From contig JADLBN010000115.1 in the NCBI GenBank assembly GCA_020847675.1, positions 1 through 44,241 on the forward strand: a stretch of DNA of 44,241 nt, written 5' to 3'. This document shows, one piece after another, positions 1-8,563 of this stretch. This DNA is from Burkholderiales bacterium (GTDB taxonomy: Bacteria; Pseudomonadota; Gammaproteobacteria; Burkholderiales; Casimicrobiaceae). Position 1 is the first letter of the stretch, and the number at the start of each line of letters is the position of its first letter. A program made the translations under genes and the position numbers. The notes below the pieces were generated by a model. It was not told where the DNA came from, did no database searches, and saw only the letters and a list, made by a program, of their open reading frames with translations.

Positions 1-978
1 CGGATCTGGTGGCCCCAGCCGATGTCGGTCTTGCTGTCCTCGAGCTTCTGCTGCTCGGCCTGGCGCTTGCGAAGTTCGAGCTCGTAGAGCTTCGCCTTCA
101 GCATCGCCATCGCTTCGGCCCGGTTGCGGTGCTGCGAGCGGTCGTTCTGGCACTGCACGACGATGTTGGTCGGCAGGTGCGTGATGCGCACGGCGGAGTC
201 GGTCTTGTTGATGTGCTGGCCACCGGCGCCCGACGAGCGGAACGTGTCGACGCGCAGGTCGGCCGGGTTGATCTCGACCTCGATCGAGTCGTCCACCTCC
301 GGGTAGACGAACACGCTCGCGAACGAGGTGTGGCGGCGCGCGTTCGAGTCGAACGGGCTCTTGCGGACGAGGCGGTGCACGCCGGTCTCGGTGCGCAGGT
401 GCCCGAACGCGTAGTCGCCGCCGACCTTGATCGACGCGCTCTTGATGCCGGCGACGTCGCCCGCCGACTCCTCAAGGATCTCGACCGTGTAGCCCTTGCG
501 CTCGCAGTAGCGCACGTACATGCGCAGCAGCATCGACGCCCAGTCCTGCGCCTCGGTGCCTCCGCTGCCGGCCTGGATGTCGACGAAGCAGGGGTTCGGA
601 TCCATCGGGTTCGCGAACATTCTGCGGAACTCGAGGTCCTCGACGGTCTTCTCGAGCGAGGCGACGTCGTCGCGGATCGCACCCAGCGTCGCCTCGTCGC
701 CGTCCGCGCGCGCGAGCTCGAAGAGCTCGGCGCTGTCGGCGAGTCCGCGGCCGAGATCGACGAGCGTCGTGACGACGCCTTCGAGCGACTTCTTCTCGCG
801 TCCGAGCTGCTGGGCCTTCTCCGGATCGGCCCAGACCTGCGGATCCTCGAGCGCGCGGCGGACTTCCTCCAGCGTCTTCGACTTCAGGTCGAAGTCAAAG
901 GAACCTCCGCATCTCGGCCGTCCGGGACTTCAGGTCGGCGAGCGTGTGGGCGATCTGGTTGAGCTGTTCCGCTTCCAT
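1..978 (-). CDS. prfB: Peptide chain release factor 2 (RF2), programmed +1 frameshift, C-terminus outside window
   Basis: RF2 terminates translation at UGA and UAA. The start ATG (978-976) opens a 27-codon frame ([13 protein letters not shown]...MRRFL) that ends at TGA 897-895. Translation resumes in the +1 frame as [12 protein letters not shown] and runs to the window edge without a stop. The slip site reads CGG AGG TTC CTT TGA C, the same layout as the E. coli site: an SD-like GGAGG, three bases, CTT, TGA, C. The stop-recognition SPF tripeptide is at 351-359 and the catalytic GGQ at 216-224, inside [19 protein letters not shown]. The sequence stops in DIGWGHQIR, so by comparison with the about 365-residue family roughly 45 residues are missing. 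The frameshift should be annotated as joined, not as a pseudogene. Regulation is autogenous: low RF2 favours the slip. Confidence 0.95.
895..910 (-). promoter_or_regulatory. prfB: RF2 programmed +1 ribosomal frameshift site
   Basis: On the minus strand the sequence is CGGAGGTTCCTTTGAC. GGAGG acts as an internal Shine-Dalgarno, CTT is the slippery codon and TGA followed by C is the poorly terminated stop. The in-frame upstream part encodes MRRFL and the +1 frame continues with DFDLKSK, as in RF2 families. Confidence 0.93.
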
Positions 979-1006
979 GGAGGTCGAGGGTCGATCGAAG
1001 GCGCGA

Positions 1007-1012
1007 ATTCTA
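1007..1012 (-). promoter_or_regulatory. Candidate -10 element for prfB
   Basis: Read on the minus strand the hexamer is TAGAAT, 28 bases before the prfB ATG and preceded by TGC, an extended -10 form. I see no good -35. It is the only TATAAT-like hexamer in the GC-rich spacer on this side. Confidence 0.4.
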
Positions 1013-1091
1013 GCATGGCGAGCGGCAAGTCCTTGTTGCACGACGCGTTTTCCGCGAAGGCGCCGCGCTCCGGCCGACGCCGGCGCGGCGG

Positions 1092-1120
1092 TGGCCAAGC
1101 GACGCCGGTTCGCCTACCAT
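1092..1120 (+). promoter_or_regulatory. Candidate sigma70 promoter for iorAB
   Basis: TGGCCA (1092-1097) and TACCAT (1115-1120) are separated by 17 bases, and the iorA ATG follows 45 bases later. It lies in the divergent prfB/iorA spacer. Assignment is from hexamer similarity and spacing only. Confidence 0.35.
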
Positions 1121-1165
1121 CGGCCCCTCGCCGCGCCAACCCGCCCCTCTCCGGAGCCCGTTCCC

Positions 1166-1630
1166 ATGCCCGTCCTGTTCGTCAACAAGGAGCGCGTCGA
1201 CATCGCCGCCGGAGTCCCGGGCGACACGCCGCTCCTGTGGATCCTTCGCGACTCGCTCAAGCTCACCGGCACCAAGTACGGCTGCGGCGCGGCGCTGTGC
1301 GGCGCCTGCACCGTGTATCTCGAGGGACAGCCGGTCCGTTCGTGCCAGACGACGCTCGCGTCGCTCCGGCAGGGAGCCGAGATCACGACGATCGAAGGAC
1401 TGGCGTCGAAGGAAGGGAAGGCCGTGCAGGCCGCGTGGGTCAGGCTCGACGTGCCCCAGTGCGGGTACTGCCAGTCTGGCCAGGTCATGAGCGCTGCGGC
1501 GCTGCTCGCGAAGAACCGGCAGCCGACCGACGCCGACATCGACGAAGCGATGGCGGGCAACCTCTGCCGCTGCGCCACCTACGTCCGCATCCGCGCCGCG
1601 ATCAAGGAAGCGGCGCGCGCACTCGCGTGA
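1166..1630 (+). CDS. iorA: Isoquinoline 1-oxidoreductase-type small subunit, two [2Fe-2S] clusters
   Basis: Small electron-transfer subunit (154 aa) of a two-subunit molybdenum hydroxylase of the xanthine oxidase family, which typically hydroxylates N-heterocycles or oxidises aldehydes. The N-terminal plant-ferredoxin-like domain has cluster ligands C40, C45, C48 and C60 ([11 protein letters not shown]...SC). The helical second domain has C99, C102, C134 and C136 ([10 protein letters not shown] ... NLCRC). The start ATG at 1166 gives the usual family N-terminus; the open frame extends upstream but that stretch looks non-coding. The stop overlaps the GTG of the large subunit (GTGA), so the two are translationally coupled. 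No FAD subunit is nearby, in line with the Ior type, whose electron acceptor is separate. The substrate cannot be read from sequence. Confidence 0.9.
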   Translation: MPVLFVNKERVDIAAGVPGDTPLLWILRDSLKLTGTKYGCGAALCGACTVYLEGQPVRSCQTTLASLRQGAEITTIEGLASKEGKAVQAAWVRLDVPQCGYCQSGQVMSAAALLAKNRQPTDADIDEAMAGNLCRCATYVRIRAAIKEAARALA

Positions 1631-3864
1631 GCCGGAACTCGATGGATGCCGGTCGCGTGGTGAATCTCTCGCGCTCGCGCCGCGCTTTCCTGAAGGCGGG
1701 CAGCGCCGCGGGCGCCGCCCTTCTCCTCGGCGTGCACGTCCCGGCAGCAGCGCAGCAGGGCGCGGCGGGCAAGGCCGCGGGGGCGGCGCCGCCGCCGTTC
1801 GAACCCAACGCCTTCGTGCGCATCGGGCGCGACAACACCGTCACCGTGGTCGCGAAGCACGTCGAGATGGGCCAGGGCGCCTACACCGGCCTCGCGACGC
1901 TCGTTGCAGAGGAACTCGACGCCGCGTGGAGCCAGGTGCGCGTGGTCGGCGCGCCCGCGGATGCGTCGCGCTACAACAACCTGAAATGGGGACCGATGCA
2001 GGGAACCGGCGGCTCCTCGGCGATCGCGAACTCGTGGGAGCAGCTGCGCAACGCCGGCGCGAGCGCGCGCGCGATGCTGGTCGCGGCCGCGGCGAACAGA
2101 TGGAAGGTCCCGGCGGACGGGATCCGGGTGTCCGCGGGCGTGGTCACGCACGCGTCGGGGAAGAAAGCGACCTTCGGCGAACTCGCCGCCGAGGCCGCGT
2201 CGCTTCCGGTGCCATCGACCGTTGCGCCCAAGGCCGCGAAGGACTACGTGTTCGTCGGCAAGGCGTTCCCGCGCGTCGACTCGCTGGCGAAGTCCAACGG
2301 AACCGCGACGTTCACGCAGGACCTGCAGTTGCCCGGCATGCTGACCGCCGTCGTGCTCCATCCGCCGCGCTTCGGCGCCCGCGTGAAGAGCTTCGACGCC
2401 GGCGGCCTGAAGAACGTCCCCGGTGTGCGCGCCGTGCTCGAACTGCCCACCGGCATCGCGGTGATCGCGAACGGGTTCTGGGCGGCGAAGTCCGGCCGCG
2501 ACGCGCTCAAGGTCGAATGGAACGAGAACCGCGCCTGGAAGGGTTCGACCGACGCTCTCATGGCGTCGTATCGAACGCTCGCCGCGAAGCCCGGCAAGGT
2601 GGCCCGGAGCGAGGGCGACGCGGCCGCAGCGATCGCGGGCGCCGTCACCCGGCTCGAGGCGAGCTACGAGTTCCCCTACCTCGCGCACGCGGCGATGGAG
2701 CCGATGAACTGCGTGATGCGCTTGTCGGAAGGACGCTGCGAAGTCTGGAACGGCGAGCAGTTCCAGACGGCCGACCAGACCGCGGTCGCGAAGGTCGTGG
2801 GAATGAAGCCCGAGCAGGTGTCGATCACGATGCTCTACGCGGGCGGCAGCTTCGGCCGGCGCGCGAATCCGTACTCGGACTACGTGACCGAGTGCGCCGA
2901 GATCGTCGCGCGGCTCGCGAAGGCGGGGACCCGCGACGTGCCGGTGAAGCTCGTCTGGACGCGCGAGGACGACATGCGCCGGGGCATGTATCGGCCGATG
3001 TACCTGCACACGCTGCGCGCGGGACTCGACGCGGGCGGCGCGATCGTCGGCTGGCAGCACCGCATCGTCGGCCAGTCGATCCTCGAAGGCACGATCTTCG
3101 AGCAGCACGGCGTGAAGAACGGCATCGACGCCACGTCGGTCGAGGGTGCGGCGAACCTGCCCTACGCGATCCCGGCGATCGCCGTGGACCTGCACTCGAC
3201 CGCCGAAGAGGTCAGCGTGCAGTGGTGGCGTTCGGTCGGATCGTCGCACACCGCGTTCTCGACCGAGGTCTTCGTCGACGAACTCGCCGTCGCGGCGAAA
3301 CAGGACCCGGTCGCCCTGCGTCGCGCCTTGCTCGCGAAGCGCCCCCGCCACCTCGCCGCGCTCGATCTCGCCGCGAAGGAAGCCGGCTGGGGCCAGCCGC
3401 TCGCACCGGGCAAACCCGGCGAGAAGCGCGGACGGGGCGTCGCGGTGCACGAGTCTTTCGGCACCGTGGTCGCCCAAGTGGTCGAAGCCACGGTGAAGCC
3501 AGACAAGACCTTCACCGTCGACCGCGTCGTCTGCGCAGTCGAGTGCGGGCTCGCCGTGAACCCCGACATCGTCCGCGCCCAGATGGAAGGCGGCATCGGC
3601 TACGGCCTCTCGGCGGCGCTCCACGGCGAGATCACGGTTCGGGACGGCCTCGTCGTGCAGTCCAATTTCCACGACTACCCGGTCCTGCGGATGTCCGAGA
3701 TGCCCGCGGTCGACGTCCACATCGTGCCGTCGGCCGGCAAGCCGACCGGCGTCGGCGAGCCGGGAACCCCGGTGATCGCCCCGGCGCTCGCCAACGCGCT
3801 CTACGCGGCGACCGGCCAGCGGCTTCGGAAACTGCCTCTCAGGTTCGACCGGGGAGCCGCCTGA
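1627..3864 (+). CDS. iorB: Isoquinoline 1-oxidoreductase-type large molybdopterin subunit, Tat-exported
   Basis: Catalytic molybdenum-cofactor subunit of about 745 aa. The GTG at 1627 overlaps the iorA stop; ATG 1642 is an alternative start. A twin-arginine signal is visible ([11 protein letters not shown], then a hydrophobic run to AAAQQ), so the complex is probably exported folded with its small subunit. Family motifs are [14 protein letters not shown] in the middle, [13 protein letters not shown], and [18 protein letters not shown] near the C-terminus, which carries the conserved active-site Glu in GEPG. No XdhC-type maturation factor, cytochrome c partner or FAD subunit is next to it. The following gene is an orphan solute-binding protein. 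The nature of the heterocyclic or aldehyde substrate is open; confidence in the family is high. Confidence 0.9.
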   Translation: MSRNSMDAGRVVNLSRSRRAFLKAGSAAGAALLLGVHVPAAAQQGAAGKAAGAAPPPFEPNAFVRIGRDNTVTVVAKHVEMGQGAYTGLATLVAEELDAAWSQVRVVGAPADASRYNNLKWGPMQGTGGSSAIANSWEQLRNAGASARAMLVAAAANRWKVPADGIRVSAGVVTHASGKKATFGELAAEAASLPVPSTVAPKAAKDYVFVGKAFPRVDSLAKSNGTATFTQDLQLPGMLTAVVLHPPRFGARVKSFDAGGLKNVPGVRAVLELPTGIAVIANGFWAAKSGRDALKVEWNENRAWKGSTDALMASYRTLAAKPGKVARSEGDAAAAIAGAVTRLEASYEFPYLAHAAMEPMNCVMRLSEGRCEVWNGEQFQTADQTAVAKVVGMKPEQVSITMLYAGGSFGRRANPYSDYVTECAEIVARLAKAGTRDVPVKLVWTREDDMRRGMYRPMYLHTLRAGLDAGGAIVGWQHRIVGQSILEGTIFEQHGVKNGIDATSVEGAANLPYAIPAIAVDLHSTAEEVSVQWWRSVGSSHTAFSTEVFVDELAVAAKQDPVALRRALLAKRPRHLAALDLAAKEAGWGQPLAPGKPGEKRGRGVAVHESFGTVVAQVVEATVKPDKTFTVDRVVCAVECGLAVNPDIVRAQMEGGIGYGLSAALHGEITVRDGLVVQSNFHDYPVLRMSEMPAVDVHIVPSAGKPTGVGEPGTPVIAPALANALYAATGQRLRKLPLRFDRGAA

Positions 3865-3893
3865 CCTTTCGGTCCGTGGAACGTCTCCGGGGA

Positions 3894-3924
3894 CGCGGGG
3901 CGGGTTGACCGCCGCCCGCGTTGG
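3894..3924 (+). terminator. GC-rich hairpin downstream of iorB, possible terminator
   Basis: An imperfect inverted repeat (GCGGGGCGG / CCGCCGCCCGC around GTTGA) lies about 30 bases after the iorB stop. It has no T run, so intrinsic termination is uncertain. Confidence 0.3.
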
Positions 3925-4002
3925 CCTGAAGCTTGCTCTCGGCAGGCGGGCCGAGCGCCCGGCGAGAGGCGCCGGCCCCACTTCTTGGGTCAAGGACCTC
4001 CC

Positions 4003-5133
4003 ATGCATCGCAAACTCTTTGTCGCGGCTGCGCTGGCAGCCACCCTGCCCGCCACCACGATGGCGCAGGGATTCACCGCGACGACCATCGTTGTCGGCCA
4101 GTCCGCCGCGACCTCCGGGCCGGCCTCCGAACTCGGCATCGAGATGCGCGCCGGCGCGCTCGCCTATTTCAACGCGATCAACGCGCGCGGCGGCGTGAAC
4201 GGCCGCCGGATCGAACTGCGGACGCTCGACGACGGCTACGAGCCCGACCGCTCGCTCGCCAACACGCGCCGTTTCGTGGAGACCGACCAGGCCTTCGCGC
4301 TGTTCGGCTATGTCGGCACGCCGACCACGCTCGCGTCGATGCCGGTGTTCACCCGGGCGCAGGTTCCGCTGGTCGGCCCGTTCACCGGCGCCGAGGCGTT
4401 CCGCAAGCCGTTCAACCGCTACATCTTCAACGTCCGCGCGAGCTACTTCGCCGAGACCGACAAGCTCGTCGATCTGCTGGCGACGCTCAAGCTGCAGCGC
4501 ATCGCGGTGTTCTACCAGAACGACGCCTACGGCAAGGCCGGCCTCGAGGGCGTCGAGCGCGCGACCAAGGCGCGCAACATGCCGATCGCCGGGACCGCGA
4601 CGGTCGAGCGCAATTCGAGCGACGTGAAGGCCGCGGTCGCGGCGCTGTCGAAGCTCGATCCGCAGGCGGTGATCATGATCGGCGCCTACAATTCCTGCGC
4701 GGCGTTCATCAAGGCGATGAAGGCCGCCGGCATCCACGCGCAGTTCCTCAACGTGTCGTTCGTCGGCAGCCGCGCGCTCGCGGCGGAACTCGGCAGCGAG
4801 GGCCGCGGTGTCGGCGTCTCGCAGGTCGTGCCGTTCCCGTGGAACATCGGCACGCCGGTCGTAAAGGAGTACCAGAAGCTCCTGCCGGCCGAGGGCGGCA
4901 AGGAGAACTTCTCGTTCACGAGCCTCGAAGGCTTCATCGCCGCGAAGGTGATGGTCGAGGGCCTGCGACGCGCCGGCCGCGACCTGACGCGCGAGAAGTT
5001 CGTCGCCGCACTCGAGACGATGAGCGACTACGACGTCGGTGGGTTCACCGTCACCTACACGCCGTCGGACCACAGCGGTTCGCGCTTCGTCGAACTCACG
5101 GCGATCGGGCGCGACGGCGCGTTCATCCGCTGA
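4003..5133 (+). CDS. ABC transporter periplasmic substrate-binding protein (LivK/branched-chain type)
   Basis: A 376-aa type I periplasmic binding protein. The signal peptide is MHRKLFVAAALAATLPATTMAQ, followed by the typical opening of the family (TIVVGQSAATSGPASELGIEMRAG) and ARGGVNGRRIEL. Later come the LFGYVGTPTTLASMPVF and IAVFYQNDAYGKAGLEGV segments typical of this fold. ATG 4003 is preferred over the in-frame 3985 start because it begins the signal peptide and has AAGGA seven bases upstream. No livHMGF permease or ATPase genes follow, so it is an orphan. Orphan members may recruit a permease encoded elsewhere. Its position just after iorAB suggests, but does not show, uptake of an aromatic or heterocyclic acid. 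Confidence 0.85.
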   Translation: MHRKLFVAAALAATLPATTMAQGFTATTIVVGQSAATSGPASELGIEMRAGALAYFNAINARGGVNGRRIELRTLDDGYEPDRSLANTRRFVETDQAFALFGYVGTPTTLASMPVFTRAQVPLVGPFTGAEAFRKPFNRYIFNVRASYFAETDKLVDLLATLKLQRIAVFYQNDAYGKAGLEGVERATKARNMPIAGTATVERNSSDVKAAVAALSKLDPQAVIMIGAYNSCAAFIKAMKAAGIHAQFLNVSFVGSRALAAELGSEGRGVGVSQVVPFPWNIGTPVVKEYQKLLPAEGGKENFSFTSLEGFIAAKVMVEGLRRAGRDLTREKFVAALETMSDYDVGGFTVTYTPSDHSGSRFVELTAIGRDGAFIR

Positions 5134-5135
5134 GA

Positions 5136-5157
5136 GCGCGCGGCTCCGTCCGCGCGC
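5136..5157 (+). terminator. Hairpin right after the binding-protein gene
   Basis: A perfect 8-bp stem GCGCGCGG/CCGCGCGC with a 6-base loop starts two bases past the stop codon. It lacks a T tract. It could be a weak terminator or a 3' end stabiliser. Confidence 0.35.
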
Positions 5158-5238
5158 CGCAGGCGGGCGACGGCCGGACGGACCCCGCGCTGCCCGCGCA
5201 GGATCGCGCGGCCACCCTGCGGCGCGCCCGGCGTCCGG

Positions 5239-5244
5239 CATAAT
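5239..5244 (+). promoter_or_regulatory. Candidate -10 element for nudC
   Basis: CATAAT lies 22 bases before the nudC ATG in an otherwise GC-only spacer. I see no convincing -35. Confidence 0.3.
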
Positions 5245-5266
5245 CGCGGGCGTCCCGCGCCGATCC

Positions 5267-6097
5267 ATGCACACGCCCTCCGGCTTCGCGCCCTCGCACC
5301 GGCTCCCCGCCGTCCTTCCGGGCCACTCGTTCGGGTTCGCCATCTCGGGCACGAGGCTCCTCGCCCGCGACACGCCGAACGCCGCCGCGGTCGCGACACT
5401 GGCCGAACTCGACGACGCGGGCCTCACCGGCGAGCGGCACTATCTCGGCGAACTCGCAGGCGTCCCCTGCGTCGCGGTCGCGCTCGATGACGAGGTGGCG
5501 GTTCCGCCCGGATTCGCCGCCGCGGGACTGCGCTCGTGGTTCCTGCGCCTCGCCGATGCGCCGCTCGCGCTCGCGGCGCGCGCGTACCAGGTCGTGCACT
5601 ACGACCGCACGCACCGCTACTGCGGTCGCTGCGGCACGCCGACCCGGCCGCGCACCGACGAACGCGCCCGGGAGTGTCCCGGGTGCGGGCTCGTCGCCTA
5701 CCCGCGCGTGTCGCCGGCGATGATGACGCTCGTCACCCGCGGCCGCGAGATCCTGCTCGCTCACTCGCCTCGCTTCGCGACTCCCGTCTTCTCGGCGCTT
5801 GCCGGGTTCGTCGAGCCGGGCGAGACGATCGAGGACTGCATCCGCCGCGAAGTGCGCGAGGAGGTCGGCGTGGAAGTCGCGGCGCCGGTCTACTTCGCGA
5901 GCCAGTCGTGGGCGTTCCCGCACTCGCTGATGATCGCATTCACCGCCGAGTACGCCGGCGGCGAGATCCGGCTCGAGGACCCGGAGATCGACGACGCGCG
6001 CTGGTTCGCCCTCGACGCGCTGCCGAGCCTGCCGTCGCAGCTCTCGATCGCGCGCCACCTGATCGACGCCACGGTGGAGCGGCTGCGCGCGACCTGA
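5267..6097 (+). CDS. nudC: NAD(+)/NADH diphosphatase, Nudix family
   Basis: A 276-aa enzyme that hydrolyses NAD(H) to NMN(H) and AMP; NudC proteins also remove NAD caps from RNA. A zinc ribbon is formed by C119, C122, C137 and C140 (CGRCG ... CPGCG). The Nudix box runs from G180 to V202 (GFVEPGE...REVREEVGV) and fits GX5EX7REUXEEXGU. The NudC-specific SQPWPFPxS signature appears at 212-220 as SQSWAFPHS, with two substitutions. A variable N-terminal domain precedes the ribbon. The length is close to the usual 257-310 aa. ATG 5267 is chosen because upstream sequence looks non-coding. No partner genes are obvious. Confidence 0.93.
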   Translation: MHTPSGFAPSHRLPAVLPGHSFGFAISGTRLLARDTPNAAAVATLAELDDAGLTGERHYLGELAGVPCVAVALDDEVAVPPGFAAAGLRSWFLRLADAPLALAARAYQVVHYDRTHRYCGRCGTPTRPRTDERARECPGCGLVAYPRVSPAMMTLVTRGREILLAHSPRFATPVFSALAGFVEPGETIEDCIRREVREEVGVEVAAPVYFASQSWAFPHSLMIAFTAEYAGGEIRLEDPEIDDARWFALDALPSLPSQLSIARHLIDATVERLRAT

Positions 6098-6243
6098 ACG
6101 GGAACGCGCGGCGCCGTTCCGGCGTCCAATGGGCGGGACCGTCATCGGCCGACGGCAACGTGCGCCGATGTCGGTCGCCGTCCCACTCGACGGCGCGGCG
6201 GACACCGGCGACCCCGGACGCGTCGCCCGCGGTCACCCGGGCG

Positions 6244-6249
6244 TATGAT
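6244..6249 (+). promoter_or_regulatory. Candidate -10 for the CDGSH/flavoprotein pair
   Basis: TATGAT lies 62 bases before the CDGSH start in the 214-bp spacer after nudC. No clear -35 is visible, so this is a weak assignment. I see nothing else in that spacer. Confidence 0.3.
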
Positions 6250-6311
6250 CGATTTCCAACCTCTCGCGCCGCCGCACGCGAAACGCGCACACAACCCTCG
6301 AAGGAGCAACC

Positions 6312-6533
6312 ATGCCTCGCCTCGTGCAGCGTCACTGGCAGGAGCCGGCCCGATACATGATGGAAGGCAAGGAGGTATGGCTGTGCCGCTGCGGCCTGTC
6401 GAAGAACCAGCCGTTCTGCGACGGCTCGCACAAGCTGACCCGCGGCGAGGATCCCGCCAGGGTCTACTGGTACGACGACGCCGGCACGCGGCACGAAGCC
6501 TCCGAGCCGCATCCGGGCATCCGCAGCTACTGA
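6312..6533 (+). CDS. Small CDGSH-type iron-sulfur protein
   Basis: A 73-aa protein with a single CDGSH domain. Cluster ligands are C25, C27, C36 and H40 (CRCGLSKNQPFCDGSH), an exact fit to CxCx2Sx3PxCDGSH, which binds a redox-active, pH-labile [2Fe-2S] cluster with three Cys and one His. No membrane anchor or signal is present, so it is probably cytosolic. A strong RBS (GAAGGAGCAACC) precedes ATG. The next gene, 13 bases on, is a ferredoxin-reductase-like flavoprotein without its own iron-sulfur domain, so this small protein is a plausible electron carrier or acceptor for it. Bacterial members have no settled physiological role. Confidence 0.9.
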   Translation: MPRLVQRHWQEPARYMMEGKEVWLCRCGLSKNQPFCDGSHKLTRGEDPARVYWYDDAGTRHEASEPHPGIRSY

Positions 6534-6546
6534 CCGGTCCCGCGGC

Positions 6547-7269
6547 GTGGCTCGATACGAATCCGTCCTGCGGCGATCCGAGCGGGTCGCCGAAGGCACC
6601 TTCGCATTCCATTTCGACAAGCCCGCCGGCTTCACCCACTTCGCCGGCCAGAACGCCACGTTCGAGCTGGTCGATCCGCCCGAGAACGACGCGGAGGGCC
6701 CGACGCGCACCTTCACGCTGGCCTCCGCGCCGTTCGAACCCGGGATCATGATCGCGACGCGCATGCGCGACACGGCGTTCAAGCGCGTGCTGGGCTCCGC
6801 ACCCGCCGGCACCAGGATCCGGATCGACGGGCCGGCCGGGATCATGGTCCTGCACGACGACGACGCGCGCACCGCGGTGTTCCTCGCGGGCGGCATCGGC
6901 ATCACGCCGTTCCTCTCGATGATCCGGCAGGCGACGCACCAGCGGCTCGCGCACCGGCTGTTGCTGTTCTACTCGAACCGCCGTCCCGAGGATGCCGCCT
7001 TCCTCGACGAATTCCGCGCGGTGGAGCGCGAGAACCCTCGCTTCCGGATGGTCGCGACCATGACCGAGCCGGAGAAGTCCGCCCTGCCATGGCGCGGCGA
7101 AACCGGCTACATCCGCAAGGAACTCCTCGCGCGCCACCTGCCCGACGCCTCGCGCGCGATCTTCTACTTCGCCGGGCCGCCGGCCATGACCGCTGCCATG
7201 CAGGCGATGCTGGAGGAGGCCGGGGTCGAGGAGGACGCCATGCGCTCCGAGGAGTTCTACGGCTACTGA
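6547..7269 (+). CDS. FAD/NAD(P)-binding oxidoreductase, FNR family without ferredoxin domain
   Basis: A 240-aa two-domain flavoprotein with a GTG start. The N-terminal FAD barrel has RTFTLAS at 54-60, matching the RxYS-type FAD motif. The nucleotide-binding domain has GGIGITPF at 115-122, and the C-terminal part has YFAGPPAM. It ends in EEFYGY, an aromatic end as in bacterial ferredoxin-NADP reductases. No [2Fe-2S] ferredoxin domain is fused, so the electron partner must be separate; the CDGSH protein encoded 13 bases upstream is the obvious candidate. It probably moves electrons between NAD(P)H and a one-electron carrier in the cytosol. The specific reaction is unknown. Confidence 0.85.
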   Translation: MARYESVLRRSERVAEGTFAFHFDKPAGFTHFAGQNATFELVDPPENDAEGPTRTFTLASAPFEPGIMIATRMRDTAFKRVLGSAPAGTRIRIDGPAGIMVLHDDDARTAVFLAGGIGITPFLSMIRQATHQRLAHRLLLFYSNRRPEDAAFLDEFRAVERENPRFRMVATMTEPEKSALPWRGETGYIRKELLARHLPDASRAIFYFAGPPAMTAAMQAMLEEAGVEEDAMRSEEFYGY

Positions 7270-7305
7270 GCCGCGGCGAGGGAAGGCGCGGGACACCGGG
7301 TACGC

Positions 7306-7311
7306 TAGAAT
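7306..7311 (+). promoter_or_regulatory. Candidate -10 for the TPR gene
   Basis: TAGAAT ends 11 bases before ATG 7323, implying a very short 5' untranslated region of about 5 bases. The same TAGAAT hexamer occurs in front of prfB. Confidence 0.3.
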
Positions 7312-7322
7312 TGCGCCGCCGC

Positions 7323-7913
7323 ATGCCAAGCTCACGCCCCCTCGTCGCCGCGCTCGCCGCTCTTGCCGCGGCCGCCGCCCTCGCGCAGGCCCCGTCCACG
7401 AAACCGCCGCCGGAGCCGCCGGCGCCCCCGCTCCCGACGGAGTTCTCCGCCGATGCGCTCAAGGCCTACACCGCGGGCTTGAACGAGGCCCGCGAACTGC
7501 TCGCGCAGAAGAACTACGAAGCGGCGATCGCGCGCCTCGAGGCGCTGTCGCGCGAGCGCCCGCGGGAGCCGCAGGCGAGGTTCCTGAAGGCCGTGGCGCA
7601 GGCCGACAGCGGCAAGACCGACGAAGCCGTCGCCACGCTCCGGGGGCTCGCCGCGGATTTCCCCGAACTGCCCGAGGTCCACAACAATCTCGCGGTGATC
7701 TACGCCTCGCGCGGCAACCTCGATCTCGCGAAGGCCGAGCTCGATCTCGCGATCGCCGCGTCACCCGAGTACGCCCCGGCGATCGAGAACCTGGGCGACA
7801 TCTACGCGCGGCTCGCCGCCCGCCAGTACGAACGCGCGATCGCGATCGAGAAGGGCAAGGGCGCGGCGCCCGCGAAGCTCAAGCTCGTGCGCGACGCGCT
7901 CGCCGTGCACTGA
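7323..7913 (+). CDS. Secreted tetratricopeptide-repeat protein
   Basis: A 196-aa protein with an N-terminal signal sequence (RPLVAALAALAAAAALAQA), then a proline-rich linker (KPPPEPPAPPLP) and a TPR region. TPR-like units include EARELLAQKNYEAAIARLEALSRERPREPQARFLKAVA, DEAVATLRGLAADFPELPEVHNNLAVIY and LDLAKAELDLAIAASPEYAPAIENLGDIY. It most likely acts in the periplasm as a protein-interaction scaffold. Two cyclophilin genes follow on the same strand at 28 and 34 bases, so it may be cotranscribed with folding factors. No enzymatic motif is seen. The exact partner is unknown. Confidence 0.8.
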   Translation: MPSSRPLVAALAALAAAAALAQAPSTKPPPEPPAPPLPTEFSADALKAYTAGLNEARELLAQKNYEAAIARLEALSRERPREPQARFLKAVAQADSGKTDEAVATLRGLAADFPELPEVHNNLAVIYASRGNLDLAKAELDLAIAASPEYAPAIENLGDIYARLAARQYERAIAIEKGKGAAPAKLKLVRDALAVH

Positions 7914-7941
7914 CCCCCTTTCCCCCTCCGGAGAGTTCCGA

Positions 7942-8529
7942 ATGTTCCGAAGCTTCCTCGTTCCAGCCCTGGCCTTCGCCGCCGCGCTCGCGTCGGCGCC
8001 CGCGCTCGCGCAGAAGGTCGAACTCGACACGACCGCCGGCAAGATCGTCCTCGAACTCGACGCGAAGGCCGCGCCGAAGACGGTCGAGAACTTCCTCGCC
8101 TACGTGAAGGCGGGCCACTACGACGGCACCCAGTTCCACCGCGTGATCGACGGCTTCATGATCCAGGGCGGCGGCTACACCGACGACTTCTCCGAGAAGC
8201 CGACGCGGCCCGGCGTCAGGAACGAGGCGGAACAGTCGTCGAAGGCGGGACTCCTCAACACGCCGGGCACGATCGCGATGGCGCGCACCTCCGACCCGCA
8301 TTCGGCCTCCGCGCAGTTCTTCATCAACGTCAACGACAACAAGTTCCTGAACTTCCGCGACCCGAGCGTGCAGGGATACGGCTACACGGTGTTCGGCAAG
8401 GTGGTGCAAGGCATGGACGTCGTCAACCGGATCGCCAAGGGTCCCACCGGTGCCGGCGGGCCGTTCCCGAAGGACGTGCCGAAGACGCACGTCGTGATCA
8501 GGAGCGCCAAGGTGCTCGAAGGCAAGTGA
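7942..8529 (+). CDS. ppiA: Periplasmic peptidyl-prolyl cis-trans isomerase (cyclophilin A type)
   Basis: A 195-aa cyclophilin that catalyses proline cis-trans isomerisation. A cleavable signal peptide ([23 protein letters not shown]) directs it to the periplasm. The core has [15 protein letters not shown] with the catalytic Arg in FHRV, then [21 protein letters not shown] and [15 protein letters not shown], all hallmarks of bacterial cyclophilins. An RBS (CCGGAGAG) precedes the start. It is a paralogue of the next gene, with the same domain and a different compartment. Confidence 0.92.
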   Translation: MFRSFLVPALAFAAALASAPALAQKVELDTTAGKIVLELDAKAAPKTVENFLAYVKAGHYDGTQFHRVIDGFMIQGGGYTDDFSEKPTRPGVRNEAEQSSKAGLLNTPGTIAMARTSDPHSASAQFFINVNDNKFLNFRDPSVQGYGYTVFGKVVQGMDVVNRIAKGPTGAGGPFPKDVPKTHVVIRSAKVLEGK

Positions 8530-8563
8530 ACCGCGCGCTCGCGCAACGAAAACGGAGCACGGA

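Noticed and set aside
1579-5427. A 1282-codon open frame on the minus strand, antisense to iorB and the binding protein
   Set aside because: It is a shadow of GC-rich codon bias: Arg/Ala/Asp-rich with no domain, while the plus-strand frames carry clear motifs. The same applies to the other very long antisense frames in the window, for example 29044-31800 and 39764-42700 plus.
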